A stretch of 64,000 bases of DNA from JAKJEP01 sp964580995 (GTDB taxonomy: Bacteria; Planctomycetota; Phycisphaerae; Sedimentisphaerales; SM23-30). Of this stretch, positions 50,228 to 59,276 are shown in pieces. The notes below the pieces were generated by a model that saw nothing but the letters and a program-made list of their open reading frames with translations, made no database searches and was not told where the DNA came from. Location: positions 29,472 to 93,471 of the forward strand of contig CAZOMV010000005.1 of NCBI GenBank assembly GCA_964580995.1, in the 5' to 3' direction. A program made the position numbers and the translations under genes. The stretch's first letter is position 1. Each line of letters opens with the position of its first letter.

Positions 50228-51574
50228 TCACCTGAGCGTCTCTGGGGCTGGTGCGGGATAGTCCTCGTCGATCCGCCAAAGACCGCCCGGTTCGCTGACG
50301 AGAGGTCTTCCATTTTCGGCCCCGGGACGACGGTTATCGCGCAGCAGGAGGATCAGGTCGGAACTGACGGCAGGATGACTATAAAAGTAGTCGTGACTTC
50401 CGGACAAGGCACCGGCCATACGGACTTCTATAAACTGGATGCCCGGCAGGTGCTGCAGCAGTTCGGTTCGCCGCTGCGTTAGGTCGCCGGCCTCCTGGGA
50501 CTGGCCTAAACGTTGCTTGCTGCCGAAAAGCCATTCGGCTATGCTGAGGTTCGTGTCCGTGGGGGACACATACAGCACCATCTGCTCCGGCACGCGCATG
50601 ATGCGTTCCGCGCTGACCCGCTGCGTGCTCACCTCCAAGTCGATGTCCGCCGCCGCCAGCACGAAACAGCCGATCTTCAAAGCCTCCCGGGCATCGCCTC
50701 CCGAGGCGCGAACTTCAATGGCCAGTTCCCGCAGGGCGGTAAGGGCGGTGTTGGTCCCGCTGCTATGGGCGAGAATATGGATTTTCTCGACACCCGGGCA
50801 CGAAGCCAGCAGACGCAAGAACTGTTTGAGATGGAAGACCGTAAACTCACTTGACTCGCGGTCGTAGTTGTAGCTCTGCAAAGGGCTGTCCCCGCCGCCA
50901 GCCGGCCAGGTGTAGGCCACCGGTATGCCGGAACGTCCCATGAAGTGCCAGATCCCCGCCATTATGAACATGGGTTCCGAAAAGTTGCTCCCGATACCGT
51001 GGATGAAAACGTAAACCTCCTTCTTGGGGGTGAGGCCGAGGCGCTCAGCCACCAATGCCTTGAACTGGGCTTCTGCTGCCAGCCGGGCGTCCACACTTTC
51101 CGGAGATTCCACAAATTGGCCGTCACGTTCGACTTCTCTGGTCGGCACCGGCGGAAACCTGCCCAACTCACGTGTTTCGACCGTACTCATTGGCAGACTT
51201 ACCTGCCGTTCGGTGGATCGGCTGGCGGTCACGAGATCGTTCCACGGCACATCTTTGCCCATTTTCACCAGGGTCATTCCAAAGGCAAGCGACTTCGACC
51301 GCCGAGACCCATATTGGGGATCCTGGTTCGGGTCGCCTTCGGGCTCACGATCCGTAACATAGACGACATCGACCGTGCTGGTGCGGAACGCTGGCGGAAC
51401 ATCCGGAAATGGGTTGTCCGGGGTGTGGGCGTAGAGGTTCGGGGTGGGCATGAGCGTGGGCATAAGCGCCGGCCCCACACAGCCCCCCGCCAGAACCATC
51501 GCGCCGGCTGCCAGTATGAAAATAACCACGAGTTGCCGCATACCGGTAGTGAGTGTCTTTTTCTTTGTTTTCAT
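50228..51574 (-). CDS. DUF900-type alpha/beta hydrolase lipoprotein
   Basis: 448 aa. N-terminal hydrophobic segment ends in LAGGC (Cys32), a near-lipobox. The DUF900/COG4782 signature VYVTDRE.. FIHGIGSNFSEPMF.. and the nucleophile elbow HILAHSSGT are present, so an esterase/lipase-like activity at the envelope is likely. The Ser in AHSSG takes the usual GxSxG place. An Asp after the elbow (VLAAADIDLEV) and a late His (SGSHDYFYSH) can complete the triad. Precedes the small-lipoprotein gene; no operon partner with close spacing. Confidence 0.82.
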   Translation of the reverse strand: MKTKKKTLTTGMRQLVVIFILAAGAMVLAGGCVGPALMPTLMPTPNLYAHTPDNPFPDVPPAFRTSTVDVVYVTDREPEGDPNQDPQYGSRRSKSLAFGMTLVKMGKDVPWNDLVTASRSTERQVSLPMSTVETRELGRFPPVPTREVERDGQFVESPESVDARLAAEAQFKALVAERLGLTPKKEVYVFIHGIGSNFSEPMFIMAGIWHFMGRSGIPVAYTWPAGGGDSPLQSYNYDRESSEFTVFHLKQFLRLLASCPGVEKIHILAHSSGTNTALTALRELAIEVRASGGDAREALKIGCFVLAAADIDLEVSTQRVSAERIMRVPEQMVLYVSPTDTNLSIAEWLFGSKQRLGQSQEAGDLTQRRTELLQHLPGIQFIEVRMAGALSGSHDYFYSHPAVSSDLILLLRDNRRPGAENGRPLVSEPGGLWRIDEDYPAPAPETLR

Positions 51575-51664
51575 ATTTTCATCTCTTGATCGACAGTATG
51601 GTGATGTTGCAGATGACCTTCATCAGTGCACCGAGCCAGGCCTGCTCCCGGTTACGGTTGAGCC

Positions 51665-53332
51665 TTACTTTTTCGGAGGGTGATCATGCAGCAGAATTTG
51701 AACAACAAGGAAGAGACCGCCTCCGCCCACCCCCAGAAAACATAAGATCGCGAAACCAGGATACCCAAAGATCCGAAACGAAGTCTCCACCTGCATCAAT
51801 AAAGCCGCCCCGACGATCAGTGCGGCTAAAATCAAACCCAGGGTGATGCGATTGGCGACCTTCTGAAGTCCATCAATGATTATATTCTCGTCAATCGGCT
51901 CCACCTTTACCTTCAGCTCGTTACGCGCGATCGTATCAAAAATCCGGTTGAGCCGGCTTGGCAGCCGCACCAAAAGATCTTTCATCTCCAACAAGCCGCC
52001 GAACAGATTGGTCGGTGAGAACGCTTTCCACACCCGCTGCTGTAGAATTTTTTCCGCGTTGCGTCGAATCGATGCGTTGGGATTAAATGTAGGGTCGAGT
52101 GTTTGGCCGACCAGGTCCAGGTTCAGCAACGTTTTGCCCAACAGGGTCAACTCCGCGGGCACCCGCAGTCCGTTATCGCCCGAAATTTGCGTGATTTCCA
52201 GGACGACGCGCCCCACTTGAATCTGGTCCATTTTCGATCCTTGATACTCGCTTACTAGACCCGCCACACGCTGGCGGAAGGTATTCTCAGAAAAATTTTC
52301 TTTTAGTTCGCTGATTTTGATCGCCATGGCGGCGGCATCATCACCGCGGCCATCGCTCACCGCCAGCAGCAACTGAAGCAGATTCTCCTGCAACTGCGGC
52401 GAGATGTGACCCACCATACCCAGGTCCAGCAAGGCAATGCGATGATCGTCCGTAAGAAAAACATTGCCGGGATGAGGATCGGCGTGGAAAAATCCGTCCA
52501 CAAGAATTTGTTTCAAATAAGCGTGAAATAGTTCCTCTGCCAGATCGGCTCCCTTAAAATCCAGACGAGCCAAAGGTCCAAGTTCCGTGATTTTCTTGCC
52601 GCGGATGTATTCCATGGTCAACACGCGCGAGGTCGTAAAATCCTCGATCGGAGTCGGCACGACGATCCCTGAAAATTCCAGCAGATTTGCACCTAACGTG
52701 CTGAGATTACGCGCTTCCTGGCGATAGTCCAGCTCACGCCACAGGCTTCTGCGAAATTCATTGAGCATCTTGCCGAACTCGTACCGTTTGCCCCACTGCG
52801 TGTGCTTATCCAAAAACTCAGCGATATCTTCCAGCACCTCCATGTCCTCCGTGATGATTTCTCGAATTCCAGGCCGCTGCACTTTCACCACCACCACCCG
52901 GCCGTCCAGCATGGCCGCACGATGAACCTGGCCCAGCGACGCCGTCGCCAGAGGTTTGGCTTCAAATTCGGAAAAGGCTTTTGAGATCCGTACTCCCAAC
53001 TCGCCAGCGATGATGGCTTCCACCTCTTCGAACGGAAACGGATCGATCTTGTCCTGCAATCGTGTCAGGGCATGGATATAAGCAGGAGGAAGAAAATCCG
53101 CGCGCGTGGACAAAAGTTGGCCGAGCTTGATATAGGTCGGCCCCATTTTCTCCAGGTCTTGCGCCAATTCATCTGCCTTTGCCTCGCCCGCCGTTGTCTC
53201 CGCCAACGCATCCAGTTCCAGCGCATCTTGCAGCCCGGCATGTTTCACAACATCCGACCGTCCATGCTTAATCAAAAGCAGGGCAATGTCCTTATATCGT
53301 TTCAGATGTTCCGGCTTTAGAGAAATTTTCAT
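51665..53332 (-). CDS. UbiB/ABC1-family atypical kinase
   Basis: 555 aa from ATG 53332, preceded by AAGGAG; the frame extends to 53428 without a ribosome site. Conserved blocks: GPTYIKLGQLLSTR, the Ala-rich loop ATASLGQVHRA, FFHADPHPGNV, and ALLDLGMVGH (metal-binding Asp). Two C-terminal hydrophobic helices end in the membrane (LGLILAALIVGAALLM and FAILCFLGVGGGGLFLVV). Members assist isoprenoid quinone synthesis or lipid homeostasis and bind ATP; no quinone gene lies nearby. AI-2E permease gene is downstream in the same direction of reading but well separated. Confidence 0.93.
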   Translation of the reverse strand: MKISLKPEHLKRYKDIALLLIKHGRSDVVKHAGLQDALELDALAETTAGEAKADELAQDLEKMGPTYIKLGQLLSTRADFLPPAYIHALTRLQDKIDPFPFEEVEAIIAGELGVRISKAFSEFEAKPLATASLGQVHRAAMLDGRVVVVKVQRPGIREIITEDMEVLEDIAEFLDKHTQWGKRYEFGKMLNEFRRSLWRELDYRQEARNLSTLGANLLEFSGIVVPTPIEDFTTSRVLTMEYIRGKKITELGPLARLDFKGADLAEELFHAYLKQILVDGFFHADPHPGNVFLTDDHRIALLDLGMVGHISPQLQENLLQLLLAVSDGRGDDAAAMAIKISELKENFSENTFRQRVAGLVSEYQGSKMDQIQVGRVVLEITQISGDNGLRVPAELTLLGKTLLNLDLVGQTLDPTFNPNASIRRNAEKILQQRVWKAFSPTNLFGGLLEMKDLLVRLPSRLNRIFDTIARNELKVKVEPIDENIIIDGLQKVANRITLGLILAALIVGAALLMQVETSFRIFGYPGFAILCFLGVGGGGLFLVVQILLHDHPPKK

Positions 53333-53543
53333 GTATGACTCCTTGTTGGCAGCAGCCGCTTCCGCCACAGGTTTCGGAAAGATAAACCTAGCCAACTGAC
53401 AGATAATTGGCGGCATACCAGTAGGCATCCATCTTGTGGAGCAGTTCCATAGTGAGCGTCTTTGTATTTGTTTTCCTGTTTCGCAAGCAAATCACGGTTT
53501 CGCCTTTCACATTCGAAAGGCGTCGCTGATGACTGAAACCGAA

Positions 53544-55553
53544 CTAAAGCGAGCTGGATAGTTCCATGGTGGACTTTCCGGCCTCCATGAATGGCTGGGT
53601 GAGATGGTCGATGTGCTCCTGTGCTTCCCGCAGGTTGGTGACCATTTGTCCCGGTGCCATCGGGGCCAGCCGGCTGTTCGTCGGCGCCAGTTTACCGCGG
53701 AAGGCCCACAAACCGACGATAATCCGCAAGTCCGCGTATTTTTCGCGCAACCGCTTGTAGAGATACCGGGCCCTCGCCACGGACCCCGGCGGCATAGCTG
53801 ATACGCAAACCACGTGCGACTGCGGCTCAACCATCGCCAACATCTCACCCACCAGCGAAATGGCCGAGGAGACGGTCGCACAATATCCACGGTCTTCCAG
53901 CAGTTGTGCCAGCATCAGGCCGGCGATTTCGTCGGCCTCTTCACCGGCCGGCAGAACCAGCACCGTGACCGTGCGGCCCGCCGGCACCTGAATGCGTACC
54001 ACAGGCGGCTGCGGCACCTTGCCGGATGGCTCCCGGGATTCTCCGGGCTTTCCGTCGCTGGGCGTCTGGACCCGTGGGGGTTCCTCGGGCAGCGAGCCAG
54101 GGGACAGTCGCTGTTGCTCGCCCAGCTCTTCAACGATCACCCGCAGACTCTTGTGGATGAAACGCTGCCGCCGGTCGTCCAACTTACCGCGGTGGCTGTC
54201 GTGCATGGACATCGTCAGCACGGGTATGAGCACCTTCTCGTACAGCGACTCCACCGAATACTCTTTAGCGTACTCCTGCGCCAGTTCGACGGCTTCTTCC
54301 TGGTCCAGAGACAACAACCGCTGGTAGATCCGCTCCGGCGGCTCCAGGACCGGCTCATCGCCCAGCAGAATATCCAGGAACTTCAGTTGCGGAACGTACT
54401 GGCCCATCACCACCAGCAACACCGTCAGCGGCATTGAAAGCAGCAGACCGATCGGCCCCCACACCGCGGTCCAGAAAACGGCCGAGACCAGAATGGCCAG
54501 TGCGGAGATGCCGGTGCGGGACCCGTAAAGCAGCGGCTCGATAAACTGGACAACGATCTCCAGCCCGGCGAACATCATCAGGGTGACCAGGAAGATGCTG
54601 TTGGTATGGAAAAAACCGAACGCGGTCGCCAGTGGAAAGGCCGCCCCGATCACCGGCCCGACGTATGGAACGAAACGCAACACCCCGCACAGGAGCGCCC
54701 ACAGCAGCACGTTGGGGAAGCCCCCTTCGGCCGCACCGAGCGTGATGCCGATGATCCATAGCCCCAGCGCTACCGCCAGCCCGTAGGCAGCGTTGACGAA
54801 TAACTCCGCCAGCAGACATCGGCTGATACGGGCGGCGGCGTCATCGACCGCCTGAGTGGAAAAGTTGACCCGTCCGCGGCTGGTCAGGCGGATCATGCGA
54901 TCGCGCAGATCCTCTCGCTTTAACAGCATGAAGATGGCAAACACGATCACCAGGCCGGCGGTGCCCAAAGGGCGCAACATCTGCATGAGGATGCCGGTAA
55001 CGTTGGCCACGCCTGAAATGGACTCGGGGTAGTTGCGGACCGGAAGCGGGTTTTGAGGGCTTACCTGCGGCAGGGCAGGATCACCCGTGTGGGAGAAGAA
55101 CGCCTGCGGCACCGGCGTGGCGTCTTGCATCGACGGGGCCGCCACGGGTTGAGTGCTCGACGGACCAGCCGCTTCCTTTACAGCCTTCTCGATGTTTAGA
55201 GTCGCCTCCCCAAACTTGCCGGACAAGCCGCGGAGGTCGACAATCTTCCGCCGTATCTCCTCGCGGAGGACCGGCAGTTTGTTGGCCATATCGACGAACT
55301 GGGCCTGTAGCACCCAGCCCAACAGACTTACCACACCCATCGCCAGCAGCACCGCCAGAAACACCGGCACCCCGCGCCCGAGGCGCCACTTCTCCAGCAG
55401 GCTGGCCAGCGGGTTCAGCAGAAATGCCAGCAGCACCGCCAGCGCCAGTGGAATGAGCACATCGCGCGCATAGTACAGCGATGCCACCACCACACAGGCG
55501 GCTGCGACTGCGACAACCGGCGACGACCTAATTGATCGGACAATTCTTCGCAT
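53544..55553 (-). CDS. AI-2E/PerM-type permease with extra C-terminal Rossmann-like domain
   Basis: 669 aa. The first 390 residues are a PerM/AI-2E exporter-like domain: N-terminal paired helices, a soluble loop of about 100 residues, then conserved membrane helices with GPVIGAAFPLATAFGF and EPLLYGSRTG. AI-2E members usually end near residue 350-380; here about 280 residues follow, and the last 130 (VTVLVLPAGEEADEIAGLML.. HVVCVSAMPPGSVARAR) resemble a B12-binding-type alpha/beta fold without its His. Substrate unknown. GAGG precedes the ATG. Confidence 0.88.
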   Translation of the reverse strand: MRRIVRSIRSSPVVAVAAACVVVASLYYARDVLIPLALAVLLAFLLNPLASLLEKWRLGRGVPVFLAVLLAMGVVSLLGWVLQAQFVDMANKLPVLREEIRRKIVDLRGLSGKFGEATLNIEKAVKEAAGPSSTQPVAAPSMQDATPVPQAFFSHTGDPALPQVSPQNPLPVRNYPESISGVANVTGILMQMLRPLGTAGLVIVFAIFMLLKREDLRDRMIRLTSRGRVNFSTQAVDDAAARISRCLLAELFVNAAYGLAVALGLWIIGITLGAAEGGFPNVLLWALLCGVLRFVPYVGPVIGAAFPLATAFGFFHTNSIFLVTLMMFAGLEIVVQFIEPLLYGSRTGISALAILVSAVFWTAVWGPIGLLLSMPLTVLLVVMGQYVPQLKFLDILLGDEPVLEPPERIYQRLLSLDQEEAVELAQEYAKEYSVESLYEKVLIPVLTMSMHDSHRGKLDDRRQRFIHKSLRVIVEELGEQQRLSPGSLPEEPPRVQTPSDGKPGESREPSGKVPQPPVVRIQVPAGRTVTVLVLPAGEEADEIAGLMLAQLLEDRGYCATVSSAISLVGEMLAMVEPQSHVVCVSAMPPGSVARARYLYKRLREKYADLRIIVGLWAFRGKLAPTNSRLAPMAPGQMVTNLREAQEHIDHLTQPFMEAGKSTMELSSSL

Positions 55554-55663
55554 CAGAACCTCATCCCTCCAGTCCTTCTCTCTCTAGTTGTCCCTATCAA
55601 ATACTCCGTCCCCATTGATTTTGCGGCACCTACCTCACCTGGTAGCAAGCGTTGGTGCCGGAT

Positions 55664-55957
55664 TCAGCGGCCGTTGGACACCTTGAGGGCGACAACCATA
55701 AAGATACCCGAGCCCAACAGCGACGCCCCCGCGGCGATCATCGCCGCCCAATGGGTTCCCAGGTGCGGCGCCAGGCCAATGAACAAGGCCGCGATCATCA
55801 ATCCCAGCGCGCCCAGCAGCAAGGCCAAGGCCACTGCCAGCAGCCCTGCCATCAGGCAGGTCCGCCTGGCCGCCTTCCTGACGGCGGCCAGATAAACGTC
55901 CAGACCGACTTGACAGGCGGCAGCCGCTACGAGGGTGATTGCATCGAGAATTTTCAC
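55664..55957 (-). CDS. Holin-like/YqjE-type small membrane protein
   Basis: 97 aa from the GTG at 55957, whose first base pairs share GTGA with the stop of the DUF883-like gene, indicating translational coupling; a longer frame to 56053 lies wholly inside that gene. Two hydrophobic helices (AGLLAVALALLLGALGLMIAALFIG, AAMIAAGASLLGSGIFMVVAL) after an amphipathic N-terminus match the DUF1469 phage-holin-superfamily/YqjE type. In Escherichia coli YqjD-YqjE form an operon of inner-membrane stationary-phase proteins; this pair has the same order. Confidence 0.75.
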   Translation of the reverse strand: MKILDAITLVAAAACQVGLDVYLAAVRKAARRTCLMAGLLAVALALLLGALGLMIAALFIGLAPHLGTHWAAMIAAGASLLGSGIFMVVALKVSNGR

Positions 55958-56271
55958 TGGCGTCTTCTCTGTAGCAGACCACCCACGACCACGCCTACGC
56001 CCAACACCGTCAACAGGGTGGCCAAAGGGTGTTCCTTCATCTTTGTGGTACAATGCTTAAAGCTGTGCTGGAGACTCCGCCCGACGGCTTCACCGGCCTC
56101 GCGGACCTGGTCCAACCGCTGGGTTGCAGACTCGTGCAGAGACTCCTTGGCACTGGCCACATAGTCCCCGGCCTTTCCCTGGAGAGCGGAGATGACGTCC
56201 TTCATGTCAGCCCGCAAATCCTTAACATCTTTCATTAATACATTCACTGCCTTTTCATAGTCATTCGTCAT
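55954..56271 (-). CDS. DUF883/YqjD-like membrane-anchored protein
   Basis: 105 aa from ATG 56271 (AAAGGAG upstream). Long amphipathic helix rich in Lys/Asp/Glu (residues 5-75) followed by a C-terminal membrane helix (LATLLTVLGVGVVVGGLL) and Arg tail. This is the ElaB/YqjD layout, proteins that bind ribosomes at the inner membrane in stationary phase. Overlaps the YqjE-like gene by four bases. Its upstream 40 bp are nearly copied before the DUF3309 gene at 59199. Confidence 0.8.
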   Translation of the reverse strand: MTNDYEKAVNVLMKDVKDLRADMKDVISALQGKAGDYVASAKESLHESATQRLDQVREAGEAVGRSLQHSFKHCTTKMKEHPLATLLTVLGVGVVVGGLLQRRRQ

Positions 56272-56277
56272 ATTTTC

Positions 56278-56319
56278 TCCTTTCGAGGTTTTTAAGAACA
56301 AGAAATACCGCCGCCGCCT
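56278..56319 (-). repeat. Duplicated leader, copy A (upstream of DUF883-like gene)
   Basis: Plus-strand text CTCCTTTCGAGG...AAGAACAA...ACCGCCGCCG; about 33 of 40 positions match bases 59207-59246. In gene orientation both read TTGTTCTT(A/G)A(A/G)AACC(T/C)CGAAAGGAG, i.e. they include the ribosome site. Confidence 0.6.
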
Positions 56320-56411
56320 ATACAATGGTCCTACGGCCTCAGAGCCGACGGCCATAATGATAGGTATCTCAGGGCTTGAGAATATTTTTGTTCATACCTC
56401 ATCGAATGTTT

Positions 56412-56687
56412 TTATTTGATCTCGTCGCCTTTGGTGGTAACTTCGGTTTCTACTTTAGTACCCTCCTTGTTCAGATCTGTTGTTGTTTCCTTGACCTGAA
56501 CCTTGTCTCCTTGCGTAGTCACCTCGGTTTTTTTGACTTCCGTTCCGCCAAATAACTTATCCTTCACCTCAGTCTTGGTTGAGACTTCCTTCTTTTTGCA
56601 GCCGCAGGTGGAAAAACTGAAGCAGGCAGTGAGGCCAAATAAGAGGGCCAGGATAACCGTTGGAATGGTATTACGATTTGTAGTCAT
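56412..56687 (-). CDS. Small lipoprotein, Lys/Thr-rich
   Basis: 91 aa. MTTNRNTIPTVILALLFGLT ends in an LTAC lipobox (Cys22), followed by a CGCKKK cluster and a repetitive Thr/Val/Lys/Glu tail (EVTTQGDKVQVKETTT-type repeats). AAAGGAA precedes the ATG. Probably periplasmic face of a membrane. No family name claimed; such low-complexity lipoproteins occur in stress-related islands. Confidence 0.7.
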   Translation of the reverse strand: MTTNRNTIPTVILALLFGLTACFSFSTCGCKKKEVSTKTEVKDKLFGGTEVKKTEVTTQGDKVQVKETTTDLNKEGTKVETEVTTKGDEIK

Positions 56688-56884
56688 GTCTTTTTCCTTT
56701 CAGAAAAATAAGTAGATAGAGATCTTTTCTTGCCAACAAAATAAACAACGCATGCAAAATATGTGCAGCCGGAAGAAACCGGCCGCACCTAGAAATATAA
56801 GAATAATGCTGAGTGTCATCGCCGGGTTCATTCAGCACCTCTTATCTTTCGATTCCTCCTGCCTATGGGCGAGCAGAAAACAAC

Positions 56885-57061
56885 TTATCTGTCTCCATGA
56901 TCGTCGTGGCGATCGCTGTCGTGTCGTTCGTGCTCTCCCGAATAATGATCCCTGCCATCGCGATCGTGATGTTTGTCGCCGCCGCATCCGGCCATTGCCA
57001 TCAACAGGGTTACAACCATTACCACTAACAGGGTCATCATGCGTAACGTTACTCGTTTCAT
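56885..57061 (-). CDS. His/Asp-rich lipoprotein (58 aa)
   Basis: ATG 57061 with AAGGAAACC upstream. Hydrophobic signal with AMAGC (Cys22) as lipobox, then a mature segment made almost only of His, Asp, Arg, Gly and Ser (GGDKHHDRDGRDHYSGEHER-type). Metal binding, for example Ni, Zn or Cu, is plausible from composition. Longer in-frame start at 57121 precedes the signal and is less likely. Not recognised as a known family. Confidence 0.6.
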   Translation of the reverse strand: MKRVTLRMMTLLVVMVVTLLMAMAGCGGDKHHDRDGRDHYSGEHERHDSDRHDDHGDR

Positions 57062-57126
57062 GTCTGGTTTCCTTATGTATGTTGCCATTCCTCTCCGGGG
57101 CCACCCTACGGGCAGCCGCAACCGGT

Positions 57127-58668
57127 TTATTTCTTGTTTTCCTTGTTTTTGCCTTTGCGTGTATCCTGGACCTTGGTCTGAGTTTTTCGTTCATCCGCCG
57201 GTCGAGACGGCGGGCCTTTCTTAAAGGCACTCCAGAAACTTCGTTTGCCAACCACGGGTGAATCTGGAATCTTAACCCGGTCAGCCCGATCAACCCGACC
57301 AATCGGATCGGCCCGATTAGTCTGTTCAACACGATTCGGTTGATCACCCCGATCCGTCCGATCCGTCCGATCCGGCCGCGTCGCGGAATCTTTGCGTTCT
57401 ATAGGTAACGAAACGGTCTTCCGATCTGCCCCCGGCGATTCCCAACGGCTCCGTTCCTCACGGAACTTGTACACGTCAGTCGAATGTTTGGAGAGCTTCT
57501 CTCGTCCGTCATTTTTGATTTGCTCGAACTTAAAGGGTGCTGCCTTACCGGTGACGGCCGTTCGCAACGGCTCGGCCATCTGCTTGTTCTTTCGCTGCGG
57601 CTCCGGCAGCCTGGCTCGGCGGGTCTCCTGTTCCCGGTAGGTTCGCGGCGGGCGGAGATCTTTGTCAGCGCGACGGTGATCGTATTCCTGCCGCTGATGT
57701 TCCTCCCAGCGATTGTCCGCCCGACCGTAGCGCCAGCGGTTATGCTGATAAATCGGGTCATACCACGTATGGCGGCGTCCGCTTTCAAACTGCGGGTAGA
57801 TGCCGATGCGAAGGTACGCGTCATCGTAGTAGTCGCCGAAGTAGTAATGGCTGTAACGCGGATAGGTGAACAGGTTGACCGACAGAACACCCATATCAAT
57901 GATGATGCTCGGCGAGTACGTGTATCTCGACCGGGTGTAAACAGAACGCGGAAAATACACCGGCGCAAATAACACACCGCGGCGCTCCAGCGAATAGTCC
58001 CAGTGCCCCTGGTCGAAGACGTAGCCACGCGGGGTCCAGCGATAGTGAGACGGCACCCAGATCCAGCCCGGTTGCTGCTGCAGCCAATAGCCGGGCCGCC
58101 GGATATATTGGCCCTGGTCCCAGTACCAGCAGGCTGGCACCCAAATCGTATCAGGAGACGGTGGATTGCCCGGCATTTCTTCGTCAAGGGCCGGGGGTGA
58201 CGGCAGATATTCGATCTGCCGAACATTGGATACCGGCGTCCAGAAACCGGATATCCACTCCCACCCATCGGGTACTTGGGCCCAATAGCCCGGTACCCAG
58301 TACATGTTCTGCGGAGCGGCTCGCCAGCAACCGCTAATCCAGATATAGCTATCCCGTTCCGAATCCCAGGCCCAATAGCCCGGTACCCAGACGAATTGCG
58401 CGCCTGCCGGCCTGTCGGTCGGCGGAATTTCCTCTATGTCGGCCGGCGGTTGGGGCGGGACCACCAGGCCTGCCTCGTACTGCAAATTGACCGGTTCGGC
58501 AAAGGCCTCATGTACCGGACCGCGGGTCAAAACCTCCGGCTGCTCCTGACCCGGCGCCGGCGGAGCGGCACCATAGGGTGAACCATCTTGCGCTGGGAGC
58601 GGATGGCAAGTTGCCCATGACAATACCAGAAACACGATCATTCGTTTGGTAAAATACGGTTGTCGCAT
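57127..58668 (-). CDS. YXWGXW-repeat secreted protein (513 aa)
   Basis: Signal peptide MRQPYFTKRMIVFLVLSWATCHPLPA. Residues about 85-220 hold five or more WVPGYWxx / WISGxW repeats, the YXWGXW/BcpO type; the middle is Tyr/Arg-rich with VNLFTYPRYSHYYFGDYYDDAYL, and the C-terminus is a basic, Arg/Asp/Lys-rich low-complexity tail (RPDRTDRTDRGD type). Expected to be periplasmic or surface-exposed and to bind wall or matrix polymer. The promoter-proximal TTTTGCAAAAC element lies 22 bp before its ATG. Confidence 0.82.
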   Translation of the reverse strand: MRQPYFTKRMIVFLVLSWATCHPLPAQDGSPYGAAPPAPGQEQPEVLTRGPVHEAFAEPVNLQYEAGLVVPPQPPADIEEIPPTDRPAGAQFVWVPGYWAWDSERDSYIWISGCWRAAPQNMYWVPGYWAQVPDGWEWISGFWTPVSNVRQIEYLPSPPALDEEMPGNPPSPDTIWVPACWYWDQGQYIRRPGYWLQQQPGWIWVPSHYRWTPRGYVFDQGHWDYSLERRGVLFAPVYFPRSVYTRSRYTYSPSIIIDMGVLSVNLFTYPRYSHYYFGDYYDDAYLRIGIYPQFESGRRHTWYDPIYQHNRWRYGRADNRWEEHQRQEYDHRRADKDLRPPRTYREQETRRARLPEPQRKNKQMAEPLRTAVTGKAAPFKFEQIKNDGREKLSKHSTDVYKFREERSRWESPGADRKTVSLPIERKDSATRPDRTDRTDRGDQPNRVEQTNRADPIGRVDRADRVKIPDSPVVGKRSFWSAFKKGPPSRPADERKTQTKVQDTRKGKNKENKK

Positions 58669-58689
58669 AATCTACACTCCTGACTCAAG

Positions 58690-58699
58690 TTTTGCAAAA
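58690..58699 (-). promoter_or_regulatory. TTTTGCAAAA element, copy 1
   Basis: Between the 78-aa membrane protein gene and the YXWGXW-repeat gene. In gene orientation TTTTGCAAAACTTGAGTCAGGAG leads straight into the ribosome site. Other copies at 59863 and 62175. Confidence 0.5.
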
Positions 58700-58743
58700 T
58701 GGCGATCAGGCATACTTTGGAATGAAAAAACTCATTCCTCGGC

Positions 58744-58980
58744 CTATTCCTGATTTTTCTGGATTGTCGTTTCGACCTTATCCTTCGCTTGTTGTCCCAG
58801 GTCTTGTACCTTATCCACCGTTTTGTCCTTGTCCTGTTGGATTTGGTCCTTGTCCACCGATACCGTGATGTGGGCATTATTGGGGTCGCTGTCCGACGAG
58901 AAATGGAACCATCCCAGGTAGAAGCCCAGGACGGCGACAGCGCCTACAATCAGAACGAGCACGAGAAACATGCGTACCAT
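58744..58980 (-). CDS. Small single-span membrane protein (78 aa)
   Basis: MVRMFLVLVLIVGAVAVLGFYLGWF is one membrane helix; a charged cytoplasmic or periplasmic tail follows with a Lys/Asp/Gln helix (DKDQIQQDKDKTVDKVQDL). TAGGAG precedes ATG 58980. Occurs next to DUF3309 and DUF2934 genes in many stress clusters, but I do not recognise a named family. Confidence 0.7.
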   Translation of the reverse strand: MVRMFLVLVLIVGAVAVLGFYLGWFHFSSDSDPNNAHITVSVDKDQIQQDKDKTVDKVQDLGQQAKDKVETTIQKNQE

Positions 58981-59034
58981 AAATATACTCCTAATGGATG
59001 GAAAAAAAATTTGGCTGAATCAGGGGCCGGCGGC

Positions 59035-59199
59035 TCAGAAGCCGCGGGGGATGCGCCCCAAGATCAGGAGCACCAGCACGATCAGCAATATCAGCCCTAT
59101 GAGGCCGCTGGGAAAATAACCCCAATTACGGCTGTAGCCCCACCTGGGCAGGCCGCCTAAAAGCAGTACAATCAACACAATCAATAGTATCAATCCCAT
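59035..59199 (-). CDS. DUF3309-like 54-aa double-span membrane protein
   Basis: ATG 59199 with GAAAGGAG upstream. Reads MGLILLIVLIVLLLGGLPRW, a central YSRNWGYFPSGLIG, then a second hydrophobic helix ending in LGRIPRGF. The G-G-L-P-R-W and YSRNWGYxPSG motifs are DUF3309 features. Tiny inner-membrane protein common in Proteobacteria and Planctomycetes stress loci; function unknown. Its upstream 40 bp nearly duplicate those of the DUF883-like gene. Confidence 0.82.
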   Translation of the reverse strand: MGLILLIVLIVLLLGGLPRWGYSRNWGYFPSGLIGLILLIVLVLLILGRIPRGF

Positions 59200-59206
59200 A
59201 ATAAAC

Positions 59207-59246
59207 TCCTTTCGGGGTTCTCAAGAACAACGGAAACCGCTGCCGT
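59207..59246 (-). repeat. Duplicated leader, copy B (upstream of DUF3309 gene)
   Basis: Partner of 56278-56319; the similarity runs from the ribosome site for about 40 bp outward. Points to a shared promoter/leader or gene duplication of the control region. Confidence 0.6.
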
Positions 59247-59276
59247 TGACGTCACGGGCGGTCCCGCCTGTATGGT

